A DNA stretch of 64,000 nt from Flavipsychrobacter sp. (GTDB lineage: Bacteria > Bacteroidota > Bacteroidia > Chitinophagales > Chitinophagaceae), in contig JAWKLD010000001.1 in assembly GCA_041392855.1 (NCBI GenBank), positions 730,001 to 794,000 of the forward strand, written 5' to 3'. Made by a program: the position numbers and the translations under genes. Below the pieces are notes generated by a model. The model was given only the letters and a program-made list of their open reading frames with translations, was not told where the DNA came from and did no database searches. The first letter of the stretch is position 1. The number at the start of each line of letters is the position of its first letter. Of the stretch, positions 34,082 through 45,400 are shown one piece after another.

Positions 34082-36697
34082 ATGAACTTAAACAATTTTA
34101 CAATTAAGGCGCAGGAGATTATCCAGCAGGCACAACAAGTGGCTTACAATAATCAAAGCCCTAATATAGAAGTGGCTCACTTATTAAAAGCACTACTTGA
34201 TGATAAAGATGGTCCTATAGGTTATCTGCTAAAGAAGAATGGTATGAATACTGCCATTGTAGAAGGTAAGCTTAATGAGCAGATTGAAAAATTACCTACG
34301 ACCAGTAATGAAGCAGCACAAAGTGTAAGTCGTGATTTGAATAATGTAATACTAAAAGCAAGTACAGTTTTAAAAGAGTTTGGAGATGAATTTGTCACTC
34401 AAGAGCATTTGCTAATTAGTATACTTAAGACAAAGTCGGACGTTTCTAAATTATTAAAAGATGCCGGCTTAACAGAGAAAGGCTTGACTGCTGCAATTAA
34501 GGAATTAAGAAAAGGAAGTAAAGTAAACTCACAAACAGCTAGTCAAGAATACAATGCATTAGATAAATATGCGAAGAACCTTAACGAACTGGCACGTGAA
34601 GGAAAATTAGATCCTGTAATAGGTCGTGATGAAGAGATACGTAGAACTTTACATATTCTTTCACGTCGTAGCAAGAATAATCCAATATTAGTAGGTGAGC
34701 CTGGTGTAGGTAAAACAGCTATTGTGGAAGGGCTGGCGCATCGTGTGATCAATGGGGATGTGCCTGATAACTTAAAGTCTAAAATTATCTATGCACTAGA
34801 TATGGGTAGCCTCATGGCTGGTGCAAAATATCGTGGTGAATTTGAAGAAAGGTTGAAGGCTGTAATAAAGGAAGTGACGGAGAGTAGTGGCGAAATTATC
34901 ATGTTTATCGACGAGATACATACGTTGGTAGGTGCAGGTGCTATGGAAGGCGCTATGGATGCTGCTAATATCTTAAAGCCGGCACTAGCCAGAGGAGAGC
35001 TTAGAGCCATAGGAGCAACTACTCTTAATGAGTACCAAAAATACTTTGAGAAAGATAAAGCATTAGAGCGTCGTTTTCAGAAAGTTTTTGTTGATGAGCC
35101 TTCTAATGAAGACGCTATTTCTATCCTACGTGGATTAAAAGATAGATACGAAAACCATCACAAGGTTCGTATTAAGGATGAGGCTATTATCGCAGCAGTA
35201 GAGCTCTCTACAAGGTATATAACCGACCGTTTTTTGCCAGATAAGGCTATTGATTTAATAGATGAGAGTGCAGCCAAACTGAAACTTGAGCTAAACTCTA
35301 TGCCAGAGGAGCTTGATGAATTGGAACGTAAGATCCGCCAATTAGAAATAGAAAGGGAGGCAATAAAGAGGGAAAATGATGAAACTAAGTTGAAAAGCTT
35401 GAATCAGGATATATCACTATTGAATGTGCAACGTGATACCTTGAAAGCTAAGTGGTTAGAAGAAAAAGAAATAGTTGACCAGATCAATCGTTCTAAGAAT
35501 GTAATAGAAGAAAGTAAACTATTGGCAGAGCAAGCGGAACGTGAAGGTGATTATGGTAAAGTAGCTGAGATACGTTACGGAAAGATACAAGAAGAAGAAG
35601 CTACTATAGAAAAACTAAGTGCACAATTGAATAATTTGGATTCAGAGCACAAAAGGTTGTTGAAAGAAGAAGTGGATGCAGAAGATATAGCAGAGAATGT
35701 TTCTAAGGCAACTGGTATCCCTGTGCAACGAATGTTACAAAGCGAACGTTCTAAGCTACTTAATTTAGAGGCTGAATTGCACAAGCGTGTAGTGGGACAG
35801 GATGAGGCGATTGAGGCAGTGGCAGATGCGATACGTAGAGGTAGGGCAGGCTTGCAGGATCCGCGCAGACCAATTGGTTCGTTTATCTTCTTAGGTACTA
35901 CAGGTGTGGGTAAAACAGAGTTGGCTAAGGCGCTTGCCGAAATACTGTTTGATGACGAGAGTATGATGACGCGAATAGATATGAGTGAGTATCAAGAGAA
36001 GCATAGTGTGAGCCGATTGGTAGGTGCGCCTCCAGGATATGTAGGTTATGATGAAGGTGGACAGTTGACGGAAGCCGTTCGGAGAAAACCTTACTCTGTT
36101 GTTTTGCTTGACGAGATCGAAAAGGCACACCCTGATACATTTAATGTATTGCTTCAAGTACTTGACGATGGAAGGCTGACGGATAATAAAGGTAGAACGG
36201 TGAACTTCAAAAATACCATCATCATAATGACAAGTAATATGGGTAGCCATATTATTCAAGAAAACTTTGCAGAATTAGAAGGCAAGGATATAGATACTGT
36301 AGTTGACGCGACTAGAGAGCAGGTAATGGATGTATTAAAACAATCTGTAAGACCCGAGTTCTTAAATAGGGTAGATGATGTAATTATGTTCCGCCCATTA
36401 ATGAGAAAAGAAATAAGTGGAATAATAAGGATACAGTTGCAAAATCTGCAAAAACAGTTGGAAGGTCAAGGCATACTATTAGAGTTTACAGATTATGCAG
36501 TTGACTATCTATCGCAAAAAGGTTTCGATCCGCAATATGGAGCAAGACCATTAAAGAGGGTGATACAGAAAGACATTATTAACATGTTGAGTAAGAAGAT
36601 AATAGGTGGAGAAATAGATAAGGATAAAAAAGTAGTAGTAGATGTGTTTGATGGAGTTGTGGTGATTAGGAATAATGGACATGAGGTGGAAGCGTAA
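34082..36697 (+). CDS. clpB: ClpB disaggregase (AAA+ chaperone)
   Basis: 871 aa, the standard ClpB length. N-terminal Clp-N domain (1-145), first AAA module with Walker A GEPGVGKT and [10 protein letters not shown], a coiled-coil middle domain (about 400-535) and second AAA module with Walker [29 protein letters not shown] and [11 protein letters not shown], then the C-terminal D2-small domain. The middle domain is what distinguishes ClpB from ClpA or ClpC. With DnaK it resolubilises aggregated proteins. There are no type VI secretion genes nearby, so it is not ClpV. Confidence 0.97.
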   Translation: MNLNNFTIKAQEIIQQAQQVAYNNQSPNIEVAHLLKALLDDKDGPIGYLLKKNGMNTAIVEGKLNEQIEKLPTTSNEAAQSVSRDLNNVILKASTVLKEFGDEFVTQEHLLISILKTKSDVSKLLKDAGLTEKGLTAAIKELRKGSKVNSQTASQEYNALDKYAKNLNELAREGKLDPVIGRDEEIRRTLHILSRRSKNNPILVGEPGVGKTAIVEGLAHRVINGDVPDNLKSKIIYALDMGSLMAGAKYRGEFEERLKAVIKEVTESSGEIIMFIDEIHTLVGAGAMEGAMDAANILKPALARGELRAIGATTLNEYQKYFEKDKALERRFQKVFVDEPSNEDAISILRGLKDRYENHHKVRIKDEAIIAAVELSTRYITDRFLPDKAIDLIDESAAKLKLELNSMPEELDELERKIRQLEIEREAIKRENDETKLKSLNQDISLLNVQRDTLKAKWLEEKEIVDQINRSKNVIEESKLLAEQAEREGDYGKVAEIRYGKIQEEEATIEKLSAQLNNLDSEHKRLLKEEVDAEDIAENVSKATGIPVQRMLQSERSKLLNLEAELHKRVVGQDEAIEAVADAIRRGRAGLQDPRRPIGSFIFLGTTGVGKTELAKALAEILFDDESMMTRIDMSEYQEKHSVSRLVGAPPGYVGYDEGGQLTEAVRRKPYSVVLLDEIEKAHPDTFNVLLQVLDDGRLTDNKGRTVNFKNTIIIMTSNMGSHIIQENFAELEGKDIDTVVDATREQVMDVLKQSVRPEFLNRVDDVIMFRPLMRKEISGIIRIQLQNLQKQLEGQGILLEFTDYAVDYLSQKGFDPQYGARPLKRVIQKDIINMLSKKIIGGEIDKDKKVVVDVFDGVVVIRNNGHEVEA

Positions 36698-36739
36698 ACG
36701 TGAAGGTGTATTGTTTCATTAGGTTTTAGTTTTGGTTAT

Positions 36740-36768
36740 AGCCCTTGCTGTATGGCAAGGGCTTTTTT
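36740..36768 (+). terminator. clpB terminator
   Basis: AGCCCTTGC (36740-36748) pairs with GCAAGGGCT (36755-36763), 6-nt loop, followed by TTTTT. Confidence 0.9.
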
Positions 36769-36876
36769 ATCAATTAGCGCAAATGCAACATCCATATTTG
36801 ATTGTTATGCCTTATTGTCTATTATCGGTTTATGGTATTAACTATCGTAAATGCTTAAATATCAATATAAAAAACA

Positions 36877-36884
36877 TATATTTG
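36877..36884 (+). promoter_or_regulatory. Possible -7 element (TATATTTG)
   Basis: TATATTTG fits TAnnTTTG, 108 bp before the ATG at 36992. No clear -33 element is visible. If real, the leader is about 100 nt. Confidence 0.4.
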
Positions 36885-36991
36885 TATGTTCTTTATATGA
36901 ACACCATGTAAATTATTTCTACTACACTAATTGTCAGTAACTACGTAGAGACTATCCCAAAATCAATTTATTATTAAGGTCAACATGAAAC

Positions 36992-37735
36992 ATGAATAAT
37001 CTAAAGAAGTCATATTGTCTAAGATCAATGCTTCTATTATCATTATTGCTGATAAATAGTTTATGTTATTCACAAGATTCTACTAATTCTAGGGGGTATG
37101 AGCTAGTCAGGTATGATCATTGTCAGCTCAATATTGACCAAAAGTCGGTCAGTGGAAATACTTTATCATTGACCTATGAAACATTACCGGCAAACCAGTC
37201 GGGGCAAAACCATAATAGCTTATGGTTATGGCGTGCTACAGAAGTGCCATGGAAGTATAAGCCTATGAAAAAGCAACTTCTACCAATAGATGCAACGCAA
37301 AGTGGTTCTTATGTATTGGAAGAAATTGAAATTAATATTAATACAGCTTATATCGCCTGTTATTCAGTAGACTCTACTGTAGAGCAAATATGTGCTTGTG
37401 CACATTTGGCTGCAAATAGCACAGACAATACTAGTGAATGGGTTAGTATAGAGTTGTTGGAAGTAGCCGCAAATTCGCTATCCTTTAGATATAGGACAAT
37501 GGAAGGGTATTTGCCACTTGATTATGGTAACTGGTTTGGGGTTTGGGAAGGTATGGCATCGCCGTATAATTCATTCCCTCCTGTAGGAAAGGGGAAGCCT
37601 GTTAATAATTCAAATATTAATGATGGCGCTATTAATAATATTACACTAGATAGAGGGCAAACCTATACGCTAATATATTATACAGGTAAAAAGTTAACAC
37701 AGGCTGCTGCCATGATCATTTTTACAGTAAAATAG
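36992..37735 (+). CDS. Exported beta-rich two-repeat protein, 247 aa (paralogue of next gene)
   Basis: Signal peptide ending near LCYSQ. Two repeats of about 100 aa: each has a segment such as SGNTLSLTYETLPANQSGQN or NSLSFRYRTMEGYLPLDYGN, then a W-containing strand (LWLWRATEVPW, WFGVWEGMASPY) and a closing strand with ININTAYIACYSV or LDRGQTYTLIYYT. The next gene has the same repeats without a signal peptide. I do not recognise the family. Position suggests a link with the giant-protein locus that follows. Confidence 0.65.
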   Translation: MNNLKKSYCLRSMLLLSLLLINSLCYSQDSTNSRGYELVRYDHCQLNIDQKSVSGNTLSLTYETLPANQSGQNHNSLWLWRATEVPWKYKPMKKQLLPIDATQSGSYVLEEIEININTAYIACYSVDSTVEQICACAHLAANSTDNTSEWVSIELLEVAANSLSFRYRTMEGYLPLDYGNWFGVWEGMASPYNSFPPVGKGKPVNNSNINDGAINNITLDRGQTYTLIYYTGKKLTQAAAMIIFTVK

Positions 37736-37916
37736 AGCAGGTTATAATTTATATTATATATATAATTCTCATCGTTGTTTTAGTGAGGTGAAATATTGTG
37801 AAATATTTATTTCGAAAGTTTTCTCCTAATATAGAGGAAACGAAATGAGAGATGTAGATGCTTTCATTTTTGTTCAATAATAAACTCAATTATTCATCAT
37901 TAAAACAGATACAATT

Positions 37917-38597
37917 ATGTCTACACCATTGCAAACAACCGCTATTACCAACATTCCCGTAGTAGTAGGTAATCTATTAAGTGCTAGTTATGAAGGTTTG
38001 CCAAATAATTTGCCTAACTCTTATGGCAATTACTTAGTTGTTTGGAGAAACCAAAATACAATACCTTGGAATGATGCTACTCCTGATGGTTATGCGCCAA
38101 TTGAAGGGAACAGTTCTCAAGGTTCTCAAGTAGTTGACCAGATAGAGATCAACGTAGGTGTTAGTTACATTGTTGGCTACGCGGTTGGGCCTAAAGGTTC
38201 CGGTGCAAACATGACATGGGAAAATGTTTGTGCTACAGCATTCATACCGGCTTCAGCTACTGACCCTGTGACTTATAAATCTTCAGCATTAAATAACTTC
38301 CAAGTGTTATCTGATTCTGTTACAATGAATTTCCAATTGCCTGATGGTGCAACGCCTAAAACAAATGGAGCTTGGGTTGGTATATGGCAAACAGGTCAAG
38401 CCTCTTATACTACAGCTCCAGTTGCTTCTAATGCAATAACCATAGACAGTAGCCAAGGTGGTGCTGCGATCAATGGAGTTTCTATTCTTCGTGGTCAAGT
38501 ATATACTGTAGCATTGTTTACTAGTGGCTGGAAAGCTGGCGCTGGTGGTGTTAATGTACAAACGGCTATGGCTTGTACGGCTACAATTACAACATAA
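37917..38597 (+). CDS. Signal-less beta-rich two-repeat protein, 226 aa
   Basis: Starts MSTPLQTTAITNIPVVVGNL directly, with no export signal. Repeat 1 contains SASYEGLPNNLPNSYGNYLV, VWRNQNTIPWNDATP and IEINVGVSYIVGYAVGP. Repeat 2 contains NFQLPDGATPKTNGAWVGIW and ILRGQVYTVALFTSGW. The matching pattern in the preceding exported protein shows they are paralogues, one exported and one not. It lies 213 bp before the 1224-aa gene, separated by a hairpin. The function is unknown. Confidence 0.65.
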   Translation: MSTPLQTTAITNIPVVVGNLLSASYEGLPNNLPNSYGNYLVVWRNQNTIPWNDATPDGYAPIEGNSSQGSQVVDQIEINVGVSYIVGYAVGPKGSGANMTWENVCATAFIPASATDPVTYKSSALNNFQVLSDSVTMNFQLPDGATPKTNGAWVGIWQTGQASYTTAPVASNAITIDSSQGGAAINGVSILRGQVYTVALFTSGWKAGAGGVNVQTAMACTATITT

Positions 38598-38623
38598 GAT
38601 AGTAGTATTTGTTAAATGTTCAT

Positions 38624-38664
38624 AGTTTAAGGTGTTGACAGTATAAGAGTCGACATCTTAAACT
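38624..38664 (+). terminator. Terminator after the small repeat protein gene
   Basis: AGTTTAAGGTGTTGAC (38624-38639) pairs with GTCGACATCTTAAACT (38649-38664) over 16 bp with two G-T wobbles. The T-tract after it is weak, so read-through into the giant genes is possible. Confidence 0.65.
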
Positions 38665-38810
38665 TATTATAGTTACTAGGCAAAAAGTCTAGCTGACTTA
38701 TTGTGCTTTTTCGTTTACAGACTTTGTTCTATACCCTTAGACTTTTCTAGTTCCCTCCCTTGTACGTTTAGTAACAAAATGTAGTAATCACCATATTAAT
38801 ATATAGTAGG

Positions 38811-41800
38811 ATGGCCTTTTTTAATGAATCTTTGAATAGCCAACTTTATGTAGCTTCAACAACAACGGCAGATAAGGGCTTTGCCGGATTCTTATTACCT
38901 CAAAAACCATCTACTCCAGAAGAAGGGTATGATGTAGATCAAGCCCTTACAGACAGTAGTTTGAACGGGAGCTTTATTCTATCTGCACATACACCTCAAC
39001 TAGATACTGTTGCAGAGACGAATGATTTCGTGGATAAACTATTGAACCTTTTAGGTACTGGTAGATACATTATCTGGTTGCTAGATATAAATGATTTTAG
39101 TGCTACGGAGAATACTATTATTATGACCATTGCCGGAGACGGTTCTGCTAGTATTCAAGGAGTGGAAATACCTTTAGTATCCAACATTTTTTTATATATA
39201 CAAAATGGAATAAAGCTTACAGCAACTAGTGATTCAATTTCACTTGGTGTTAGCGGAGGTAGTGATAGTAGCCCTAAAATTCAATTTACAGGATCTGATG
39301 CCCCTAGTACAAAAATTACATATGCAACAGAAGGGGTATTGCCTCTAAGTGGTGATTATAGAGGTTGTGTTTCCTTTTCTGCATTTATCACAAGGTCCTC
39401 ATTAGCTGATGATTTTTCGTGGGGTTTTCAAATGCTTATACCACTTAGTGGTAATGTTAACCAAAACGCATTAGCAGAATTTTTACCATTAGCAAGTGGC
39501 ATTACACCATCATCTGATGATCAAATAGGTTTTGATATTACAATAGATCCTACAGATGTATTTAATACTGTATTTGAAGTTGAAAATGTTCCTGGTGCAT
39601 CTATTGAGCAACAGTATAATTCAAGAAGAACAGTATTTAATTTCACTGGGAAAAATAATAATCTGTCAGAAACGCTGATGGATGCAATGTATTTTACCGT
39701 ATGGGGAGATACGATACAATTAGTACCCACAGGAACTGATAGTACAGGGCTTCAAGCTAGATTGCTTTTCAATTGTGGGGAACAATATAGCGCTAATAAA
39801 CAAAAAAGCCATTTGGCTCCTGAGGGGGATTTCATTATCCAGTTGAATGGTGCAACTACAGATGATGTATATCCTTTGCAATGTGGTTTGCAAGGTACAG
39901 AATTCTTTAATGTGCGATCTAGAACGAGTAGTAGTTCGGGTGATATATTGCGTTTTGTAGGTAATCAGCCTGCATATGCACCAGTTTATCCATTACCTCA
40001 AGCCTCTCCAGTAAAACAGCCTGTTTTACCTAATACACCTTTGCTTGATACACAATATAAAACCTCTTGGTGTACTATATTAAGTGGGACAGGTAACAAC
40101 TTACCTTCTTACGTGGCACAACCCAAAGGGTCAGCATTATATGGTAATAATGGTACAAACTCAGATGGTGATACATTGATTGGCCATGTTAAACCGAGTT
40201 TTACGTTTACTGCAAATGATACCATCTTATTCCCCATGCTTCCATATACAGGTATCACATTTAACCCTGTTGAAGAATCTTCTTTTTCAGTGTCGCAAGT
40301 GGAAGACTTTGAAAAGACCATAGTAGCTCCTATAAGAAAGAAAGCTATTAATACCGTTCTTTCTGCAGCTGCAAAACAAGCAAAAGAAAATCTCCGTTCT
40401 GCTAAGAGTAGCACAGATACGGCTTCTGCTACAGTAACAACACCCTCGGGATTAATAGTAGACTTGGTAGGTGGTACAAGTAATCCTGTTTGGGATGCTA
40501 TCAACCTAGCTCAGAATAGAACGGATACCTCAGGCGATTTCACAAAAATGTATTTTGATAATCCTGATGAGAATTTAGTGCAGGCCTTTAGTACTAGTGA
40601 CCTGTTTTTAGTGATTGCTAATGATAAAAATATTGGAACTGCTGTAAGTTCTTTAAGTGGTTCTGAAACGTTGGACGAAGCTGCCGCAGCATTCTATAAC
40701 AATATGTTTATAGGTGATTGGGGAATGCAAGCTAACACAGGAACTCAAAATAAATATAATAACTATAATAACGTTATCATTGTTAAAGGACGAAAGGGGA
40801 AATTATATGACCCGAGTAGTGCAGATAACTCTTTAATAGCCAACTGGCAAAAATGGACGGATAAAGACACTTTTGCAGCACCTTCTGTAGTAGATAACAA
40901 AGGTAAGGTTAGTGATCCGGATGATACACAGTTAGTCATCCTATCACAATGGCTGCAAACATTTTTTGAGGATGCTTATAATCAAACTGATACAGAATAC
41001 TTTGGCAATTTTAATGCAATAGCTCAAGATGAGAACTGGACAGGTATTCTTATAGTTGGAATGGATATATCTGCATTACCGGATAATCTTAGTGGTATCT
41101 TGTCGGGTGTAAGAGACCCTGATGCTTTCAGAACACACCATTTTGGTATTAATATTACACCAGTAGAGCAAGGGGCAAATGGACCTCAAATAAATACACC
41201 TAGCAATATGTTTGGGCTTATTTATTACAATGACCCCGATTTTGTAGATCAAACCCCAATAGTTCCTGTAGAACCTGATCTTACAGAAACCTATGACTTT
41301 ATTTTATTGGATCTAAAAGTTCTGTTTGAAAATACAGCAGTAAAAAGTTTCCAAAGCTATGCCCAGCTGACGACAAATAATTATTTCGGTAGTCCTGTTG
41401 ATCATATGGGTGACGGAGGGAACTCTTATAATACAATGATCTTAACAGGGTCGCTGCAATTCAAGGGTGATGAGGCTATATACAGTTTAGCTACAGAGGG
41501 TGTGAATACCTTCTACTTTAACAGCCCTGTAGTGAACAAAGTAGAAATAACGAATGCTAACTTTAATACTGTAGGTAATAATGAAGATGGTGATTTGGTC
41601 AGTCAATTTACCCTCAATGGTTATTGGGATTTTAAAAAACTTACGTATAAGAAAGATCCTGAGGATGAAGATAGTGAAACTGTAGACTTTGATATATTCT
41701 CTTTTGGTAGTGACCCCGGTACAGATAGCCCCAGAAAAGGATTGATCTTTAATAATCTGATCATCCAAATGACGGCTTCTCCTTACACACCTGGTCAGAC

Positions 41801-42485
41801 AGATCCCGTTACTAAAACAATGGTATTTGATGCTTCTAAAATAACCTTTGATCAAGGTAGAAGTACAGCAAGGCCTAATAGTTTATATATAAACTTCGCG
41901 CTTAATCTGCAAAATTATACACAAGGAACGTCGGATAAGCTACCTACAGATAAGGATTACTTACCAGTAATTACAGATATGAAGGTGAGCTCATTATCTG
42001 GTAGTTCTTGGGTGGGGCTTTCTTACCAATTAAATATGGGTACTCCCGGAGAGCTGGCTGCTAATGTCGGACTTACGTCAACAATGCTTACAGCTTGGGA
42101 TCCTGCAGCTACTGATGATAGTGAATCTGCTCCTCCGGTATCAGTTGGTATAAAACTTCCAGGGACTGGTGGAGGTGCTAAACTGATCAGTTTGCAGTCT
42201 GTACTTAAATTATCCATAGGGCAAGTACGTTTAACGTATGTTCCCAACAGTAGTGGAGATGGTAACTCTTTTATGATGATGTTTACAGAAATAGCATTGA
42301 AATTTTTAGGGTTATTAAAACTGCCTCCAAACGGTTCAACTCTTTTTTACTTGTTTGGCAATCCTCAATCTAACGGCAAATCTTCAGGCTTAGGGTGGTA
42401 CGCTATGTACAACCATGACGAAAGCACAGAACCTAAAGATTGTAGCAAATTATCCAACTCACTATCCAAAAATGAAAAACAATGA
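38811..42485 (+). CDS. Large unknown beta-rich protein, 1224 aa, coupled to the giant gene
   Basis: No signal peptide (MAFFNESLNSQLYVASTTT), no membrane helices, few Cys, high Ser/Thr/Asn/Gly. The whole length alternates strands and loops, like a structural or fibre protein. The early part has LNGSFILSAHTPQLDTVAET, and the late part GLSYQLNMGTPGELAANVGL and LSIGQVRLTYVP. I cannot assign any family. Its stop overlaps the ATG of the 4011-aa gene by four bases (ATGA at 42482-42485), so the two are translated together and probably assemble together. The C-terminal SGLGWYAMYNHDES segment is hydrophilic. Confidence 0.65.
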   Translation: MAFFNESLNSQLYVASTTTADKGFAGFLLPQKPSTPEEGYDVDQALTDSSLNGSFILSAHTPQLDTVAETNDFVDKLLNLLGTGRYIIWLLDINDFSATENTIIMTIAGDGSASIQGVEIPLVSNIFLYIQNGIKLTATSDSISLGVSGGSDSSPKIQFTGSDAPSTKITYATEGVLPLSGDYRGCVSFSAFITRSSLADDFSWGFQMLIPLSGNVNQNALAEFLPLASGITPSSDDQIGFDITIDPTDVFNTVFEVENVPGASIEQQYNSRRTVFNFTGKNNNLSETLMDAMYFTVWGDTIQLVPTGTDSTGLQARLLFNCGEQYSANKQKSHLAPEGDFIIQLNGATTDDVYPLQCGLQGTEFFNVRSRTSSSSGDILRFVGNQPAYAPVYPLPQASPVKQPVLPNTPLLDTQYKTSWCTILSGTGNNLPSYVAQPKGSALYGNNGTNSDGDTLIGHVKPSFTFTANDTILFPMLPYTGITFNPVEESSFSVSQVEDFEKTIVAPIRKKAINTVLSAAAKQAKENLRSAKSSTDTASATVTTPSGLIVDLVGGTSNPVWDAINLAQNRTDTSGDFTKMYFDNPDENLVQAFSTSDLFLVIANDKNIGTAVSSLSGSETLDEAAAAFYNNMFIGDWGMQANTGTQNKYNNYNNVIIVKGRKGKLYDPSSADNSLIANWQKWTDKDTFAAPSVVDNKGKVSDPDDTQLVILSQWLQTFFEDAYNQTDTEYFGNFNAIAQDENWTGILIVGMDISALPDNLSGILSGVRDPDAFRTHHFGINITPVEQGANGPQINTPSNMFGLIYYNDPDFVDQTPIVPVEPDLTETYDFILLDLKVLFENTAVKSFQSYAQLTTNNYFGSPVDHMGDGGNSYNTMILTGSLQFKGDEAIYSLATEGVNTFYFNSPVVNKVEITNANFNTVGNNEDGDLVSQFTLNGYWDFKKLTYKKDPEDEDSETVDFDIFSFGSDPGTDSPRKGLIFNNLIIQMTASPYTPGQTDPVTKTMVFDASKITFDQGRSTARPNSLYINFALNLQNYTQGTSDKLPTDKDYLPVITDMKVSSLSGSSWVGLSYQLNMGTPGELAANVGLTSTMLTAWDPAATDDSESAPPVSVGIKLPGTGGGAKLISLQSVLKLSIGQVRLTYVPNSSGDGNSFMMMFTEIALKFLGLLKLPPNGSTLFYLFGNPQSNGKSSGLGWYAMYNHDESTEPKDCSKLSNSLSKNEKQ

Positions 42486-45400
42486 TTTTCGATAAGATAT
42501 TTAATTCTGTAAAAGGATATATGACTTCTGGTCAACAGGAGACTCAGATGAAAACATCTTTGGATCTTTTTGTTGCTTATCTGAATGGGGACGATAATAA
42601 AACAATAAGGGTGTGGGTGCCAGCTACTTATGGTTATGGGCATCAAGCTAGTACCGTAAATCTCATTTTTCAGCTTACTAATAGTGGTACTGATAATGGT
42701 TTTGGTTATGCAGGTACTATTGAAGTTTATTATTCGGACGCTATGGATGATAACCTGACTAAGCTTTTGCAATTAATGCCTAGTCTTGATAATCAAACAA
42801 CAGGTGGGATGGTTAATAATGCTACCGTTAATTTAATAGCTTGGACGTCAGGTACCACTAAACCTCCTACAGATGAAGTGAATTTGGCGTTTACAGGTGG
42901 GAATGAAATACCAGTAAAGGTTACAGATCTAAACAGTAAATATTTTCTACAGATACAACCATACATGTGGAGCTCTTCTGAAGAGATTCAGTTGTTATCA
43001 GCTCCCAAAAGTCCTATAATTTTAACCGATCAGTCTTTACTCAATTATAAAGCATTTACCCAAAGGGGGTATTATATGGAAGTTGGGCAGGTTCCTGATT
43101 GGGATTATTATGCACAAAATGGATATAAAGATCAAGTAGCTGTATTACAAGATGTTATTGAAAATATAGATAATGGTACTTACGATGTAGGTGTTGTATA
43201 TAGTATAAGGGAAAATTCTGAATTGTTGCCACCTCCGCAAGAGAGGATGTTTGATGTTATTACAGGGTATTTAGCATCGCAAATGGATGGCAGTGCTGTA
43301 AGGTCAGGGGCAAAGCCTATTATAGTATTGTCAATGGACAATTTTGTCAATGGAGGTACAGGTGCTAATACTTCCTTAACAGACCTGATTCAAGGAGCAT
43401 ACACTGCTGAAGAAAGTGGGCTTAACAGAAAGTTGATTGCTGATTTTACATTGACCGATAAGGAAGTAAACGAAACGCTTCAGTTATTAAAACCGAGTAA
43501 GTATCGTGCTGAATACTTAGATAATGTAAAAGCATCGGATAGAGTTGACTATGTATGGGATGCAACCGAAAGCACTGTAAATGGTAAATGCAGCTCCTTT
43601 TTAAATAAGGCGAAGAATAATTTACTCTTTATACAAATAGGAAGAGTGCCATCAGACATCTTTAACTATTTGATGTATAAGGCTACTATCCCTGCAGTTT
43701 TTGAAGGACAGAATACGGCTAATCTAGCCATGCAAATAGGTAAGCCATATTTTCATGTAGCAAGACCTAATAGTAGTAAGGTGCAATATCCTACAACATT
43801 ATTAGGGTATTCAGAGTACGACGCTTACGAAGATTACACTAACGTATATATGCCCGTAGTGTTTGTGCCATCTATTGTATACCAGATGCAGGGAATAGCT
43901 AATAATGTCAATTTCCCGTTGATGGACTGGCCGAGCAAAACAAGTAGTAATCCGGCTGAAATAATGGGTGGCTTTATCAGGGATTATATGACTTCAACCA
44001 CAGGTCAATATCACACCTATTATGATAATATAAAAGCATTCTATCAAAACCCTGCAAATGATAAATTTAGAGTAGCGCTTAGTTACCTTGGCTATGTTTT
44101 ACAGTCGGATGGAGTGTTGTCTACATCAAGTGCCAATACTACTTTGTTAGCAGAAGAAGATACGAATCCGCTAAATGATCTGTTGGCTAAACTGTATGAC
44201 AATTTTAGTGATGATAAGGTATTAGATCTTTTCCCTGGAGTGTATAGTGCGGGTCCTATATTCGATTTTATATCAGGTTTAGTAGGAATAAAAATATCGC
44301 TAACTGACGCAACAATAGATCCTGCAAAGGGAACTGAAAACCCTGATACTATAACTGTAAAAGGTGCTACTGATGCATTTGATGGTATACCGTTAGCATT
44401 TGAGATAACATTTACAGCTCCGGAAGGAAGTGTTATGTCTGCATGGAAAATGATCTATGAAGGAGAGTGGTATACTGATGAGTTGACTTGGCTTAAATTT
44501 AAAAATCCATTCGTATCACTTACCGTAGCCGATACTTTAGTGCCTACTCAAGGAAGTGTAGGTGGGAAATTGAGCAGTTTTGAGCAAAGTCTAGACGTGG
44601 CCATTACAATGCCTATAGATGATTCATGGCAGCTTGAAGGTCACTTTGAAACTCCTGCAAGTATAGCGCAATTCTACCAAATGGCTGGTGGTGTTAATTT
44701 AGTACAATCACTGCCAAGTCCTTTTAATGCTTTTAGTGCCATAGGTGTTACAGATTGCCAAATGGCTTACAGTATTAGTGATAGTACAATTGAGTATGTA
44801 AGTTTTGTGATGGCTACTAATGAGCCTGTAAACCTTATGGAAGGTCTTGTGATGGATAGTATCACATTTAATGTGCTAATTCAAAATCCAAGTTCTATTT
44901 CAACTAGGACCACCACATGGAGTGTAATGGGTAAGTTTGAAATAGGTACTGGCGATGATGCAGGTGTTGTTATTATCAGTATGGACTATCCTGGTCCAGT
45001 GTTCAATGGGCAGCTGGTAAGCGGAGAGATAAAAGTAGCAGACCTGTTTAATCTGTTTCTTCCTGGTACAGTATTTAACCCTGAAGGTGCAACTCCTGTA
45101 GTAACAGAATTTGTATCGTCTTTTGATGGTACAAGTGGTAACTATAATGTAGTGTCAAAGTTGAACTTTAATTGGACGTTCAATATTAGTGATATAATAC
45201 CTGGAGCTCCACCAGTTACTATAAATGATGTAGGAGTAAGGGTGCAAAGCAAAAATAAAAAACTAGAAGGTGGTCTGTCAGGTGGTTTTACTTTTGGAGA
45301 AGGGGATACTGCTGTGTCTATAACACTTGCTGCAAGCTATACGAGTGATACAGGCTGGATATTTTCTGGTCAGCAGGATGAAAATACTCCTTTGAATCTT

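Noticed and set aside
35891..36259. 122-aa antisense ORF inside clpB, and similar antisense ORFs in the giant genes
   Set aside because: They are shadows of strongly coding plus-strand frames, with unlikely composition.
34082..36697. ClpV/type VI secretion ATPase next to giant structural genes
   Set aside because: The sequence has the ClpB middle domain and standard length, its own terminator, and no sheath, tube or baseplate genes nearby.
37790..37815. Short tandem TGAAATATTG/TGAAATATTT upstream of the small repeat protein
   Set aside because: Only two 10-bp copies in AT-rich DNA; too little to call a repeat element or CRISPR.
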